The notes beneath the pieces are model-generated. The model was not told where the DNA came from. It saw only the letters and a list, made by a program, of their open reading frames with translations, and ran no database searches. From NCBI GenBank assembly GCA_020831865.1, contig JAFIFT010000004.1, forward strand, positions 62,001 through 126,000: a stretch of DNA of 64,000 nt, given 5' to 3'. Shown here piece after piece: positions 54,785 to 64,000 of the stretch. This DNA comes from Legionellaceae bacterium (GTDB lineage Bacteria > Pseudomonadota > Gammaproteobacteria > Legionellales > Legionellaceae). Within the stretch, counting starts at the first letter, position 1; every line of letters starts with the position of its first letter. The position numbers were made by a program, and so were the translations under genes.

Positions 54785-56563
54785 CTAATGATGCAAACCA
54801 TACCCCCCTTTGTGCATATCCACCACGACACCCAAACCGATATGCCGGGGATCGGCAGTGGCGGTGAGGAAGTTGCGGCGTTGATCCCAGGTTATAGCCT
54901 GCATATCTCCGTAATATTGTTTCAATTCCATTAAAGAATAACCCATGGCTTTTAACTTTTGCTGCTCCTCGGCACTGAAACTATCCGGCTCGAACTGCAG
55001 CCAGTCTGGCAGGTATTGATGGTGAAAACGCATACGCGACACCATACTGATAGCCCCTTTCCCTTCATGGAAACGCAAAGCCGCCAGCAACAGCATGGTT
55101 GGAATACGGCTGCCTCCTGGCGTACCCACAATGGCCAGGCGCTGTCCCTGAATTAAAAAGGTGGGCGTCATACTGGAGAGCGGGCGCTTTCCAGGAGCAA
55201 TCGTATTGATAGTACTGCCGACCAGGCCAAAGACATTTTTAACACCCGGTTTGATGCTGAAATCGTCCATTTCATCATTCAATAATACGCCGGTACCCTC
55301 CGCAACCAGTGACGACCCAAAAATATAATTGACCGTCAGTGTGGCCGCAACCCGATTGCCTTCCCGGTCGATAATGGAAAAATGCGTTGTATTCCCTACT
55401 TTGGCCGCTTCCGCTTGTACTGCGCCAAGCTCGCTACTGGCCGTTGCCTTATCAGGCTTGATATAGCGTAATAAGGCCTGGGCATTTTCCATGGAAAGCA
55501 AATGCGCAAGCGGTATTTTGACAAAATCCGGATCAGCCAGGTACTGATCGCGTTGCCAAAAGGCAAGGCGCATGGCCTCGACCAGGTAGTGAATCTGTAG
55601 TACCGAGGGCAAGGCATCCATCGGATAATGATGGATAATATTGAACATGGTCAGCAGAGCGACGCCACCAGCAGAGGGTGGGGGAGCGGTCACAATCAGA
55701 AGGTTGCGAAATGCACCTTCCAGTGGTTCCCGCATTTTAACCTGATAAGTCGCCAGATCGTCGATAGTCCAAATCCCCCCTGCTGCCTGCACGGCCGCTA
55801 CCAGTTTCTGAGCCACCTCGCCCCGGTAAAAGCCATCATGGCCTTTCTCTGCCAACCCTCGCAGGGTACGGGCCAGCTCAGGCTGTCGGAGGCATTCACC
55901 CGGTTGATAGGGTTCATCGTTCTTTAAAAACACTTTGGCCGTGGCCGGAAAACGTCGTAATTGTGCAAGCCGCCCCTCCATCATGACAAAATCATAAAAC
56001 TGCTGATCCACCATAAAGCCTTTTTCAGCCAATCGGATAGCCGGAGCCAGAGATTGTGCCAGGGGTAAATGACCATAGTGCTGCGCCAGATAGGCCAGTG
56101 CCGCCGGTTCACCCGGAATAGCCGCAGCCAAAGCGCCATCCAGGGATAAGCCTTTTATGGGCTCTCCTTTGGCATCGAGAAACATGTCGCGATGCGCTTT
56201 CAGGGGAGCCACTTCCCGGCTGTCCAGAAACTGATTTTTTTGCGTTTTGGCATCATACAGCAACCAAAAACCTCCTCCTCCCAAACCGGAGTGATAGGGC
56301 GCAACCACCGCCAACGTCGAGGCAACGGCAATCGCGGCATCGAAAGCATTGCCTCCTTGCGCCATAATCGCCAAACCAGCCCGGGTCGCCAGGGGATGGG
56401 CACTGGCAATGGCCTCAGCCTGCGGCTTGGTGGCGACTGCCTCTGCGGTCAGGGGAGCCGGCAAGAGCAGCACCAAAGCCAGTGAGCACATTCGCAGCAA
56501 GTGACTGATGCTCATGCCGCTTGCAGCAAAGCCAGGAAAGGGAGAGAGAAAAAAATCGGACAT
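54785..56563 (-). CDS. ggt: Gamma-glutamyltranspeptidase
   Basis: 592 residues; cleaves gamma-glutamyl bonds of glutathione in the periplasm. Signal region RMCSLALVLLLPAPLTAEA, GGNAFDAAIAVASTLAVV, GGGGFWLLYD, the autocatalytic nucleophile in GNTTHFSIIDREGN, NDEMDDFSIKPG and GTPGGSRIPTMLL are all present. A start at ATG 56515 would give a more normal signal peptide; 56563 is coupled to coaD (eight-base gap). The last strand ends on YGLHH. Confidence 0.94.
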   Translation of the reverse strand: MSDFFLSPFPGFAASGMSISHLLRMCSLALVLLLPAPLTAEAVATKPQAEAIASAHPLATRAGLAIMAQGGNAFDAAIAVASTLAVVAPYHSGLGGGGFWLLYDAKTQKNQFLDSREVAPLKAHRDMFLDAKGEPIKGLSLDGALAAAIPGEPAALAYLAQHYGHLPLAQSLAPAIRLAEKGFMVDQQFYDFVMMEGRLAQLRRFPATAKVFLKNDEPYQPGECLRQPELARTLRGLAEKGHDGFYRGEVAQKLVAAVQAAGGIWTIDDLATYQVKMREPLEGAFRNLLIVTAPPPSAGGVALLTMFNIIHHYPMDALPSVLQIHYLVEAMRLAFWQRDQYLADPDFVKIPLAHLLSMENAQALLRYIKPDKATASSELGAVQAEAAKVGNTTHFSIIDREGNRVAATLTVNYIFGSSLVAEGTGVLLNDEMDDFSIKPGVKNVFGLVGSTINTIAPGKRPLSSMTPTFLIQGQRLAIVGTPGGSRIPTMLLLAALRFHEGKGAISMVSRMRFHHQYLPDWLQFEPDSFSAEEQQKLKAMGYSLMELKQYYGDMQAITWDQRRNFLTATADPRHIGLGVVVDMHKGGYGLHH

Positions 56564-56571
56564 AGGAACTC

Positions 56572-57060
56572 TTATGAGGTTAGTTTAAATTTACGTAACA
56601 GAGCCTGTTCAACACAGACGGGCACAAAGTCTGTTACCGCACCGCCCAGGGACGCGATTTCCCGTACCAGCGTTGAGGATAAGAACATTAACTTTTCATC
56701 CGGTGTTAAAAACAGGGTTTCTATATTTTTATTCAGCTTGCGGTTCATACCGGCTAACTGGAATTCGTATTCAAAATCACTAACGGCCCTCAAGCCCCGA
56801 ATAATCACCGAGGCGCCCTGTTGTCTGGCGAAATCAATCAGTAAATTTTCAAAACCAATAATTTCCAGCGAGGGGAGCTGCCCCAATGCCTGCTCCAACA
56901 GCAAAATCCGTTCCTTGAGCGAAAAGAAGGGCTTTTTTGCCGTGTTGGCGGCTACCGCCACCACCAGACGGGGAAAGAGGCGGGCTGCCCGCTGGATCAA
57001 ATCAATATGCCCATTGGTCACCGGATCAAAGGTGCCCGGATACACCGCTATCGCCTTCAT
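56572..57060 (-). CDS. coaD: Phosphopantetheine adenylyltransferase
   Basis: 162 residues. Fourth step of CoA synthesis. AVYPGTFDPVTNGHIDLI carries the TxGH motif (TNGH), IRGLRAVSDFEYE is the second signature, and LSSTLVREIASLGG the phosphate-binding end. Same pathway as panB/panC at 1-2.7 kb. Confidence 0.97.
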   Translation of the reverse strand: MKAIAVYPGTFDPVTNGHIDLIQRAARLFPRLVVAVAANTAKKPFFSLKERILLLEQALGQLPSLEIIGFENLLIDFARQQGASVIIRGLRAVSDFEYEFQLAGMNRKLNKNIETLFLTPDEKLMFLSSTLVREIASLGGAVTDFVPVCVEQALLRKFKLTS

Positions 57061-57229
57061 AACGATTCCTTAGCTCATGACAGGATTGCATCTTGTCTCA
57101 GTCTATCGTATCGTAATGAAATTACAAGATAAGGGCGTGGCCAATGGTGAGAAAAAACCATCGGGCGGCTGCCTTTATTTTTCAAAGGCAGCCCTGCCTG
57201 CCCCCATCGCACTATGAAAGGATGTCATT

Positions 57230-57844
57230 ATGTTCACTACTCTGCAATGGATGGTTCTGCTTTCCCTACTGCTCAGCGCCTGCGCACCGCCAAAACCAGC
57301 ACCGGAACCACCGACCAATACGGTAAAACCCAATACGGTAAAACCGGTGGCGGAAAGACAGGCAGAAGTGCAGTCCATCCAATCCTTTGATCTGAATGGC
57401 GCGATTGCCGTGCGTAACCCGGAAAAATCCTGGACCGCATCCATTAACTGGCGGCAACAAGGCGCCAATAGCTACCAGATTCGCCTGTTTGGGCCCTTGG
57501 GCAGCGGAACGATTCTCATCAGCAAACAAGGAAACAAGGTGGTGTTGCAAGATGGGCCCAAACGTGCCAGTTCCCACAGTGCCGCCAAGTTACTGGCGCA
57601 GGAAACCGGTGTGAGCCTGCCCGTGCATCACCTGTTCTATTGGGTCCGCGCCCTGCCGGCTCCCGGCGGGGGGGCAAAAATAAGCCGGGATCGCTATAAT
57701 CATATCAGCCACTTACGCCAGGGCGGTTATAGCGTACAATATCTGCAATACACCGCCACCCCAAAAGGCGATCTGCCCAGTTCCATTCGCCTGGAAGGAC
57801 AAGGCATCAAGGTGAAGCTCATTATCAAGCGCTGGAAGGTATAG
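57230..57844 (+). CDS. lolB: Outer-membrane lipoprotein receptor LolB
   Basis: 204 residues. Takes lipoproteins from LolA and inserts them in the outer membrane. Lipobox LLSAC gives a lipidated Cys near residue 18, and a Pro/Thr spacer follows. SFDLNGAIAVRNPEKSWTASINWRQ, IRLFGPLGSGTILI and VHHLFYWVRALPAPG match LolB. The gene stands apart from ispE, unlike the usual order. In 57845-57990 two hairpins occur (GGCAG/CTGCC and CCCGCTC/GAGCGGG), without T runs. Confidence 0.9.
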   Translation: MFTTLQWMVLLSLLLSACAPPKPAPEPPTNTVKPNTVKPVAERQAEVQSIQSFDLNGAIAVRNPEKSWTASINWRQQGANSYQIRLFGPLGSGTILISKQGNKVVLQDGPKRASSHSAAKLLAQETGVSLPVHHLFYWVRALPAPGGGAKISRDRYNHISHLRQGGYSVQYLQYTATPKGDLPSSIRLEGQGIKVKLIIKRWKV

Positions 57845-57990
57845 ACAACTGGCGGATAGTGAGGGAGTTGCGCCCTGTTTTACAATCGACTCTGAAATAG
57901 CCGCTGCGGCAGGGTTTGTTCTGCCCCGCTCCAGAGCGGGTGAACACCCTAGCCAGGCAGCCTACCTCCAACCGACCTCAAGTGGCGGGG

Positions 57991-59844
57991 TTAGCTGCTC
58001 GAGCCAGGCACCGGAGGATCCTCATCCTCCAGCTCCTGCTCAACGCGGTCAATCAGTTCCTTGATTTTTGTCAGACTTTTGCTTTCAGAGGGCGCGCTGG
58101 ACTTGGCTCCAAAAAAAGTCAGCACAGGACTCTTTCTGGGAGAATTCAGCGCCTGATACAAATCACTGCCAGGATCTTGAACCGCCGCGATTAAATTGGA
58201 CTCTAATACACTCATATCTTTCAGCATCGGTTTAATAGCGGCCTCGATCAATAGCGGTATTTGTGGGTCTTTATCCTTCAGCTGCGTGATAATGTTTTGG
58301 ATGCCGGCCCCTATGGGCCCTGCCCGTAACAGTCTTTTTTGGTACTGCTCTTGAAGAGTCAACTCTAGTTTAGCCTGGTAATGAGAGTGCTTTTTGGCAC
58401 CGGGATCGCCACTGGCAAATGCCATAATCCGTGCCGCGATTTCCGCCGGAATTCTGTCGGCAAACACCATATCCACCAACGGCGCTACCATTCTGGCCAC
58501 AGCAGGCTCGCCGTTTTGTGACAAATCCAGCCGACCATCTTGCTCGTAAGGCTTGAGCAAATTCAGCAAGCGATCAATTTTACGAGTTGTTCTGCCGGTA
58601 AAAAGGTTGTTTCCTCCTAAAATAACCCTCCCTATCGTAGCAGGCAGAGATGCGATGGCCTCGGCAAACTCTTTGCTGGATAAGCGGCGAAATTGATTGT
58701 GACTTAAATCCAGGGTATGGATCGAGCGCGGGAGTGCAGAAAATACCTGCGCAAGCCCATTGCCCGATAGCCGGCGCAAATTATTATGACGTAAAACCAG
58801 GGTATGGATAGCACTCGGGAGAGCAGAAAATACCTGCGCAAGTTCTGTGCCCGATAGCCAATCCAAAGCATTGTGGCTTAAATCTAACCGGCGCAGTTCC
58901 TTGGGGAGGGCAGAAAAAGCGCGTACAAGCTCTTTTTTCGGTAGCAAATTGAAATTATTGTAGCTTAAATCCAGCCGGTGCAACCCCATGGGGAGAGAAG
59001 AAAAAGCGCTCGCAAGCTCTTTACCTGCTAGCCAACCTAAATTATTGCCATGTAAATCGAGCCGACGCAGCTTTGCAGGGAACGCGGCAAAGACAGTAGA
59101 CAGCATGTCCTTTGCTAGGCCAGAGAGCATATTCTGACCTAAGTCAAGATGGCCCAGCCTGTTGGGAAGAACAGCAAAGGCACTTGCCAGTACCGCGCCT
59201 GGCAGCTTTCCCAAGTCATTGTGGCTTAAATGAAGAGCGTTGAGTTTTCTGGAAATAGCAGCAAAGGCCTGTGCAAGTTCTCCTCCTGAAAAGCGAGACA
59301 AGGTATTATGATCTAAATCCAGCCTGCGCAACTCCTTGGGAAGAGCGGCAAGGGTGTCTACTAGCGCGGCTTCTGATAAACTATGCCAGCCATTATGACC
59401 TAAATTAAGGCTGCGTAGCCCCCCAGGAAGAGCCACGAAGGCGCTTTTCCGCTCATCCTCCGGCAGATTGCTCAGCGCATTGCGTGATAAATTAAGACTG
59501 CGTAAGCCCTGGGGCAGAGTGGTAAAAATGCTTGCCAACTCAGCGCCTGACATCTCGTGCAACTCATTGTGGGATAAATCAAGACTGTGGAGCATCTTAG
59601 GCAGTGCGAAAAAGGTACGTGCCAGCGTGTCTTTGGGCAGATTATCGAGATCATTAGATGATAAATCAAGCCAGCCGAGCCCCCTGGGAAGCGCGGCAAA
59701 GACACGAGCCAGCGCCTCCTCTGGGAGCCAACCCAAATCATTGTCGCGTAAATTAAGCCTGCGGCGCGTTTGGGGAAGGGCGGCCAGTACGGCAATTATT
59801 TTATCCACTGTCTTGTTTTTAAAGAAAATACTATAGATTTTCAT
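57991..59844 (-). CDS. Leucine-rich-repeat protein, probable effector
   Basis: 617 residues. Fourteen regular repeats of 29 residues (about 20-425) of the form LPxxLRxLDLSHNxLxxLxxxELAxxFxA, where each ends in Ala-Leu-Pro-type helix. This is the long alpha/beta LRR type of eukaryotic ribonuclease inhibitor style. After the LRR comes a helical domain and, at the very end, an acidic stretch KELIDRVEQELEDEDPPVPG before a short Ser tail, similar to the glutamate-rich block known near the C-terminus of many Dot/Icm substrates. No signal peptide. A clear promoter lies upstream. Host-protein binding is likely, the target unknown. Confidence 0.8.
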   Translation of the reverse strand: MKIYSIFFKNKTVDKIIAVLAALPQTRRRLNLRDNDLGWLPEEALARVFAALPRGLGWLDLSSNDLDNLPKDTLARTFFALPKMLHSLDLSHNELHEMSGAELASIFTTLPQGLRSLNLSRNALSNLPEDERKSAFVALPGGLRSLNLGHNGWHSLSEAALVDTLAALPKELRRLDLDHNTLSRFSGGELAQAFAAISRKLNALHLSHNDLGKLPGAVLASAFAVLPNRLGHLDLGQNMLSGLAKDMLSTVFAAFPAKLRRLDLHGNNLGWLAGKELASAFSSLPMGLHRLDLSYNNFNLLPKKELVRAFSALPKELRRLDLSHNALDWLSGTELAQVFSALPSAIHTLVLRHNNLRRLSGNGLAQVFSALPRSIHTLDLSHNQFRRLSSKEFAEAIASLPATIGRVILGGNNLFTGRTTRKIDRLLNLLKPYEQDGRLDLSQNGEPAVARMVAPLVDMVFADRIPAEIAARIMAFASGDPGAKKHSHYQAKLELTLQEQYQKRLLRAGPIGAGIQNIITQLKDKDPQIPLLIEAAIKPMLKDMSVLESNLIAAVQDPGSDLYQALNSPRKSPVLTFFGAKSSAPSESKSLTKIKELIDRVEQELEDEDPPVPGSSS

Positions 59845-59873
59845 AGCATTACCCACAGGAGAAAATTATGTTC

Positions 59874-59901
59874 ATTATAACACAATATGTAAAAATAACA
59901 A
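59874..59901 (-). promoter_or_regulatory. Promoter of the LRR gene
   Basis: On the minus strand TTGTTA (59896-59901), 16-bp spacer, TATAAT (59874-59879). The region up to 60096 is AT-rich and otherwise empty; on the plus strand TTGACA (60017-60022) followed by CTTAATTTT (60041-60049) may serve the next gene. Confidence 0.55.
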
Positions 59902-60096
59902 TCTTTTTGACAACAATCAACTCGATCATGTTTTGTTACGAGCTGCCGGCACGGTATATCGCCGAGCAACACACTCACTCTCCCCGCACAACAACGACCA
60001 TGATAATCAAAATTATTTGACATAATGCACAAATAACTTGCTTAATTTTGCATAATATTATCTAATTTGTCCCCCAACGGTTCTTTGGAGTCTATC

Positions 60097-60486
60097 ATGT
60101 TTGGTTTTTTTAACCGCAGCAACGAAGCCAGATTCATAACCCAGGTCATTAATGTCAGCGCTGCCAGCCTAGCGGCCTACCATTTATTCAGTAAGCCCGA
60201 AGCCATAGCAGGTGAACTGGTGCTGGATATCAGTGTCCACCTGATAAGCGCCTGGTCGTTACAAAATCATCGTTTCTGCTTGGCCGACATAGGCGCAGCC
60301 AGCCTGAATCTGCTGCGACTGGGCGCACTGGCGCAGACCGCCAGTACCGGTTGTAGCAGCATTCCCTTCTCGGCCAATCTGCTTGATAGCATTGTGCACA
60401 GCGGTAATATATTGGTCTCCATACTGACAACGGATACGGATGATGAGGACACACAGGCGACTGCCGTCCAGGCTGTGCCGCATTAA
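60097..60486 (+). CDS. Small hypothetical protein
   Basis: 129 residues from ATG 60097, with GGAG seven bases upstream. Helical, mildly hydrophobic (VINVSAASLAAYHLFSKP, LVLDISVHLISAWSL) with an acidic end TTDTDDEDTQATAVQ. Not recognised. It overlaps the convergent plsC by four bases. Confidence 0.5.
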   Translation: MFGFFNRSNEARFITQVINVSAASLAAYHLFSKPEAIAGELVLDISVHLISAWSLQNHRFCLADIGAASLNLLRLGALAQTASTGCSSIPFSANLLDSIVHSGNILVSILTTDTDDEDTQATAVQAVPH

Positions 60487-61292
60487 GCAGAGCCATCCTT
60501 CCCAGATGCCTTAAGCGGCGGCAAAGGCTGGTCTGCCCCGGTCGAAGTCGCAGTCGCCGGAGCTTCCCCCACCAGCTCCCGCATTTGCCGCCACACTCGC
60601 TCGATAAGTTCCTCTTTGTTGGCCAGACTGTAGTCGCTGGCCTCGACCGGCTCGCCAATATGAATTTCCGCTTCCTGGTTGATATTCAACGCAAAAACCG
60701 TATGCGGAGGTAAAATATTAAACGCACCGCGAATCCCCATAGGAATGATGGTGGCGTTAGCCTCGATCGCCGTGATAAAAGCGCCTTTTTTAAACGGTAA
60801 TAATTTTCCGGTTTTCGAGCGGGTGCCTTCCGGTGAGATCCACATGATAATTCCGCTTTCCATCAAAGCTCTGGCCTGGTCTAGATCCTTCATTGCCTGC
60901 CGACGATTTTTCCTGTCGATGAACACAAATTCTGCATCGCGCATGGCCTGACCCAACAACGGGATTCGTGACAGCTCCTTTTTGGCCAGCATACGCATGG
61001 AGTGCCTGGGAAAGGCCTTATAACCCAGGGGAATATCATACATGCTACTGTGATTACACATCAAAATGGTGGGTTTGCCCGCCACAGGCTCGACCGCATG
61101 AGGGTTAATCACCTTATAGCGTACTCTGGCAACCCTCAGCAACCGGCTCGTCCAATGTTGCAGGGCGCGGTCGACCCATGGCCGATTAATCGTCCGACAG
61201 AGTTGCTTGCAGACGGCTAATATACTGGTTTCAGCCGTAATGAGTGCCGAGTAAAAAAATACCCAGACGGTTCGACAGATATTGGTTCTCAT
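60483..61292 (-). CDS. plsC: 1-acyl-glycerol-3-phosphate acyltransferase
   Basis: 269 residues. N-terminal membrane helix, the catalytic HX4D box (NHSSMYDIPLG), PEGTRSKTG and LPFKKGAFITAIE are those of PlsC enzymes that make phosphatidic acid. One membrane helix anchors it. Located before glmM on the same strand with an 82-bp gap. Confidence 0.9.
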   Translation of the reverse strand: MRTNICRTVWVFFYSALITAETSILAVCKQLCRTINRPWVDRALQHWTSRLLRVARVRYKVINPHAVEPVAGKPTILMCNHSSMYDIPLGYKAFPRHSMRMLAKKELSRIPLLGQAMRDAEFVFIDRKNRRQAMKDLDQARALMESGIIMWISPEGTRSKTGKLLPFKKGAFITAIEANATIIPMGIRGAFNILPPHTVFALNINQEAEIHIGEPVEASDYSLANKEELIERVWRQMRELVGEAPATATSTGADQPLPPLKASGKDGSA

Positions 61293-61374
61293 TGGTTCCC
61301 CTGCTCTACCCTGCCAGCATGTTGTAAAAATTTCTGACCCATCGGTGTTGTGCTTTCCCAGGGATCCATAACAT

Positions 61375-62751
61375 TTAGGATGAGGTTATTGACGTTGGCA
61401 GTGACCGCCTGATTTCCGCATCAATATCGCCTATGTTTTCCGTCAGACTAACAGCCATATTATGCACCATTTGTGCATCTTCCGCCTCAACCATCACCCG
61501 CAGGAGCGCCTCGGTACCGGAAGGTCGTAACAAGACACGACCACGGCGTTTTAATTTTTTCTCAGCGGCCGTCACCAGCTCAAGCACCTTGGGGTGGTTC
61601 AGCAAGGCAGCAGCATTATCGGTTTTAATATTCACCAGCTCCTGGGGGAACAGATACAGGTCGGCCAGCAATTCATCCAGACTTTTGGCCTGTTTGAGCA
61701 TTGCGGATAAAACCTGTAGAGCAGCCACAATCCCATCACCGGTGGTGGTTTTATCCAAACAGACCACATGACCGGAAGGTTCGCCGCCAATCTTCCACCC
61801 TTTTTCAATCAGGCTCTCCAGCACGTAGCGATCGCCCACCTTACTGCGAAGAAAACCAATCCCCTGTTCTTTGAATGCAAGCTCCAGGCCGTAATTGCTC
61901 ATTACCGTACCGACGACACCACCACAGAGAAGCCCTTTGTGCTGTCGGTCGCGGGCAATGATATACAGCAGCTCATCGCCGTTAATGACATGACCGCGTT
62001 TGTCGACCATGATCACCCGATCGCCATCTCCATCCAGCGCAATACCAACATCAGCCTGGCTGCTCAACACCTTTTGGCATAACAGTTCAGGGGCGGTCGA
62101 ACCACATCGTTGATTAATATTAAAGCCATCCGGTTTATCGGCCATACTGATCACTTCTGCACCCAGTTCACTAAAGACATTGGGCGCAATATGGTAGGTC
62201 GCACCGTTGGCACAATCAACGACAATCTTAAGACCGGTCAGGCGGCTCAAGGAGGGGATGGTGGATTTGCAAAATTCAATATAACGACCCGCCGCATCTT
62301 CCACGCGTGCCGCTTTACCCAGGTTGGCTGATGACACACAACGGAGTGGTTTGTCAATTTCCTGCTCAATCGCCAATTCCAGCTCATCCGGCAATTTGGT
62401 GCCCTCGGCAGTAAAAAACTTAATGCCATTATCTTCAAAGGGATTATGCGATGCAGAAATGACAATTCCGGCATTCGCACGCAGGGTCTGGGTTAAATAG
62501 GCGATAGCCGGTGTGGGCATAGGACCGAGCAATCGGACATCCACCCCGGCCGCTGACAAACCCGCCTCCAGGGCGGACTCCAGCATATAACCAGAAACAC
62601 GCGTGTCCTTACCAATCACCACCTTTTTCCGCTCACCATTGGCCAGTACCCGGCCAACAGCCCAACCCAGCTTCATCATAAATTCCGGATTGACCAACTG
62701 CTCACCGACACGCCCTCGAATACCATCGGTACCAAAATATCTACGACTCAT
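61375..62751 (-). CDS. glmM: Phosphoglucosamine mutase
   Basis: 458 residues. Converts glucosamine-6-phosphate to the 1-phosphate for peptidoglycan and [15 protein letters not shown], the phosphoserine loop [16 protein letters not shown], metal loop [21 protein letters not shown] and [14 protein letters not shown] are complete. It follows folP by three bases. Confidence 0.98.
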   Translation of the reverse strand: MSRRYFGTDGIRGRVGEQLVNPEFMMKLGWAVGRVLANGERKKVVIGKDTRVSGYMLESALEAGLSAAGVDVRLLGPMPTPAIAYLTQTLRANAGIVISASHNPFEDNGIKFFTAEGTKLPDELELAIEQEIDKPLRCVSSANLGKAARVEDAAGRYIEFCKSTIPSLSRLTGLKIVVDCANGATYHIAPNVFSELGAEVISMADKPDGFNINQRCGSTAPELLCQKVLSSQADVGIALDGDGDRVIMVDKRGHVINGDELLYIIARDRQHKGLLCGGVVGTVMSNYGLELAFKEQGIGFLRSKVGDRYVLESLIEKGWKIGGEPSGHVVCLDKTTTGDGIVAALQVLSAMLKQAKSLDELLADLYLFPQELVNIKTDNAAALLNHPKVLELVTAAEKKLKRRGRVLLRPSGTEALLRVMVEAEDAQMVHNMAVSLTENIGDIDAEIRRSLPTSITSS

Positions 62752-62754
62752 GCC

Positions 62755-63627
62755 TTAAGTTTCCTTGTGATTAGGGTTTGTTGTCTGCCGAATAGCCTGC
62801 AGAATTTGCAAAGCCTGCCTGGTTGCCGCCACATCGTGGGTACGGATGATCGCCACACCCCGCTCTACCGCATAAACCGCCGCGGCAAGACCGGCCGCCT
62901 GACGCTCAAGAGGCCCAGCCCCGGTAATCTCGCCCAGACTGCTTTTGCGGGAAACCCCCAATAACACCGGGCTGCCCAGCGCCGTGATCTGCGCGATGTC
63001 TTTCAGCAGGCTCATATTATGGTGACGTAATTTACCAAAACCAAATCCCGGGTCAAAAATAATATGTTCGGCCGCAATTCCCGCCTGCCGACAGGCAGTA
63101 TACCGCATCTTGAAAAACGCTTGCAAACAGGCACTGATCCCTTCAGGATACGCAGGATGCGCTTGCATGCTTTGCGCCGTTCCCTGCCGGTGCATGACAC
63201 ATACCGGCACCCCTAATCGGGCAACGCAATCCACCGCACCCTCGGCCTGCAACGCATTGATATCGTTGACCATCGTAGCACCCGCAGCCACCGCCTCAGC
63301 CATCACCTCTGGTTTGACCGTATCAATCGAAATCATAGCTGGCGTCTGTCGGCGCAGTGCGGATATCACCGGCAACACCCGCTGCAGTTCCACCGCCAAA
63401 GCCACTGGCGTTGCGCCCGGTCGGCTGGACTCCCCGCCAATATCGATGATATCAGCGCCCTCAGCCAACATGCGCAAGGCCTTCTCGCAGGCCTGGTCAG
63501 CATCGCGATACGCGCCACCATCAGAAAAGGAATCCGGGGTCATATTCAAAATCCCCATGATCAGGGGAGGAGTGTCTTGTCGCTGGTGCCAGTCACGGCA
63601 CCATTGCGCAAAATCAGTTGGGGTCAC
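62755..63627 (-). CDS. folP: Dihydropteroate synthase
   Basis: 290 residues. Makes dihydropteroate from pterin and PABA. MGILNMTPDSFSDGG, DIIDIGGESSRPGATPV, MVNDINALQAEG and DPGFGFGKLRHHNMSLL are present. It follows ftsH, giving the ftsH-folP-glmM order common in gammaproteobacteria. Confidence 0.97.
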   Translation of the reverse strand: MTPTDFAQWCRDWHQRQDTPPLIMGILNMTPDSFSDGGAYRDADQACEKALRMLAEGADIIDIGGESSRPGATPVALAVELQRVLPVISALRRQTPAMISIDTVKPEVMAEAVAAGATMVNDINALQAEGAVDCVARLGVPVCVMHRQGTAQSMQAHPAYPEGISACLQAFFKMRYTACRQAGIAAEHIIFDPGFGFGKLRHHNMSLLKDIAQITALGSPVLLGVSRKSSLGEITGAGPLERQAAGLAAAVYAVERGVAIIRTHDVAATRQALQILQAIRQTTNPNHKET

Positions 63628-63733
63628 AATCGAGCACCATTAAACAAATAAAAATCAGGCTCTGCCAAGGCGCCACATCACGCCGAACCATCTGCTTGGC
63701 GTTCCGGCGGAACAACGCCCATCCAACCCGGCT

Positions 63734-64000
63734 TTAAACCGCCGGGTCTTCTTCCAGCGGTTTGCGGTTTACGGGTTGAGGGTCATCACCCTCGTCAGAA
63801 GGACCTTGCTCCACAGTCTTACCTTCGCTCCAGCCGGCCGGCGGCGTCGGTTCTTTACCCGCCATAATCTCTTTAATTTGATCAATATCGATGGTTTCAT
63901 ACTTAATGAGACCTTCGGCCATCTTATGCAGCTTATCTAAATTTTCCTTGAGAATCACACAGGCACGCTGGTAATTTCTGTCAATAATGTCGCGTACTTC
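63734..64000 (-). CDS. ftsH: ATP-dependent zinc metalloprotease FtsH, C-terminal end
   Basis: The last about 88 codons of FtsH, an inner-membrane AAA protease. EVRDIIDRNYQRACVILKEN and ALIKYETIDIDQIKEIMAG-type text match the end of the protease domain; the tail is Pro/Glu/Asp-rich and disordered. The rest lies beyond the window. Followed by folP after a 106-bp gap. Confidence 0.93.
   Translation of the reverse strand, partial: EVRDIIDRNYQRACVILKENLDKLHKMAEGLIKYETIDIDQIKEIMAGKEPTPPAGWSEGKTVEQGPSDEGDDPQPVNRKPLEEDPAV

Noticed and set aside
57925-57940. Terminator after lolB
   Set aside because: The GC hairpin is real but has no T run on either strand.
57991-59856. Long open frames antisense to the LRR gene
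   Set aside because: They arise from the regular repeat codon pattern; the sense frame has clear LRR text and a promoter.

Overview
ORGANISM. The window reads as the chromosome of a gammaproteobacterium of the Legionella group (Legionellales) with medium GC content. The pointers are a Legionella-type major outer membrane protein (18993-19964), a tatC standing apart from tatAB, tRNA-Gln beside prs, TTG/GTG starts, and many large helical proteins without recognisable metabolic function, including ankyrin, leucine-rich-repeat and membrane-hairpin proteins. Those last proteins look like Dot/Icm type IV effectors, but no secretion gene is present, so effector status is inference. LAYOUT. 1-3.1 kb: zapE (cut by the window edge), an alpha/beta hydrolase, panB-panC and smpB. 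3.1-8 kb: an ankyrin-repeat gene flanked by direct repeats of its own 3' end, then a visibly AT-rich island with gene relics, a lone membrane protein, a cluster of TAGACA motifs, a ParD/ParE-like toxin-antitoxin pair and an ISKra4-type transposase tail. 8-10.2 kb: two outer-membrane proteins. 10.2-16 kb: a minus-strand operon mmsA-mmsB-acs-biotin carboxylase for valine/propionate-type catabolism and acyl-CoA carboxylation. 16.3-23.3 kb: a large protein with a phosphatase-like Cys-X5-Arg motif, the MOMP-like porin, a degenerate EAL/HDOD regulator and two unknowns. 23.4-29.4 kb: mnmG-rsmG-parA-parB, a small protein, a CDP-alcohol phosphatidyltransferase and hda, which form a chromosome-maintenance block. 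29.5-32.3 kb: a membrane protein, then a short element bounded by 63-bp inverted repeats that each carry a GC-rich hairpin and enclose a GIY-YIG nuclease, then a purine-type deaminase. 32.4-41 kb: an unknown helical protein, a DUF2520 dehydrogenase-like protein, tatC, rsmA, aroE, and an overlapping operon of a large membrane protein, a degenerate TraI/HD-domain protein and apaH. 41-51.1 kb: an unknown, a peptide transporter with an RDD protein, a beta-barrel protein, a patatin phospholipase, a coiled-coil giant, and a metallophosphoesterase/lipid kinase pair. 51.4-64 kb: a proline-rich single-pass membrane protein, prs, tRNA-Gln, ggt, coaD, lolB, a 14-repeat LRR protein, plsC, glmM, folP and the end of ftsH. 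HOW IT FITS. Housekeeping blocks (CoA synthesis with panB, panC and coaD; envelope synthesis with glmM, plsC, lolB and the phosphatidyltransferase; replication and partition) alternate with single genes or pairs of effector-like proteins. The two AT-rich patches at 5.9-8 and 30.8-32.3 kb carry the mobile-element debris. No CRISPR array, rRNA, phage or complete insertion sequence is visible.
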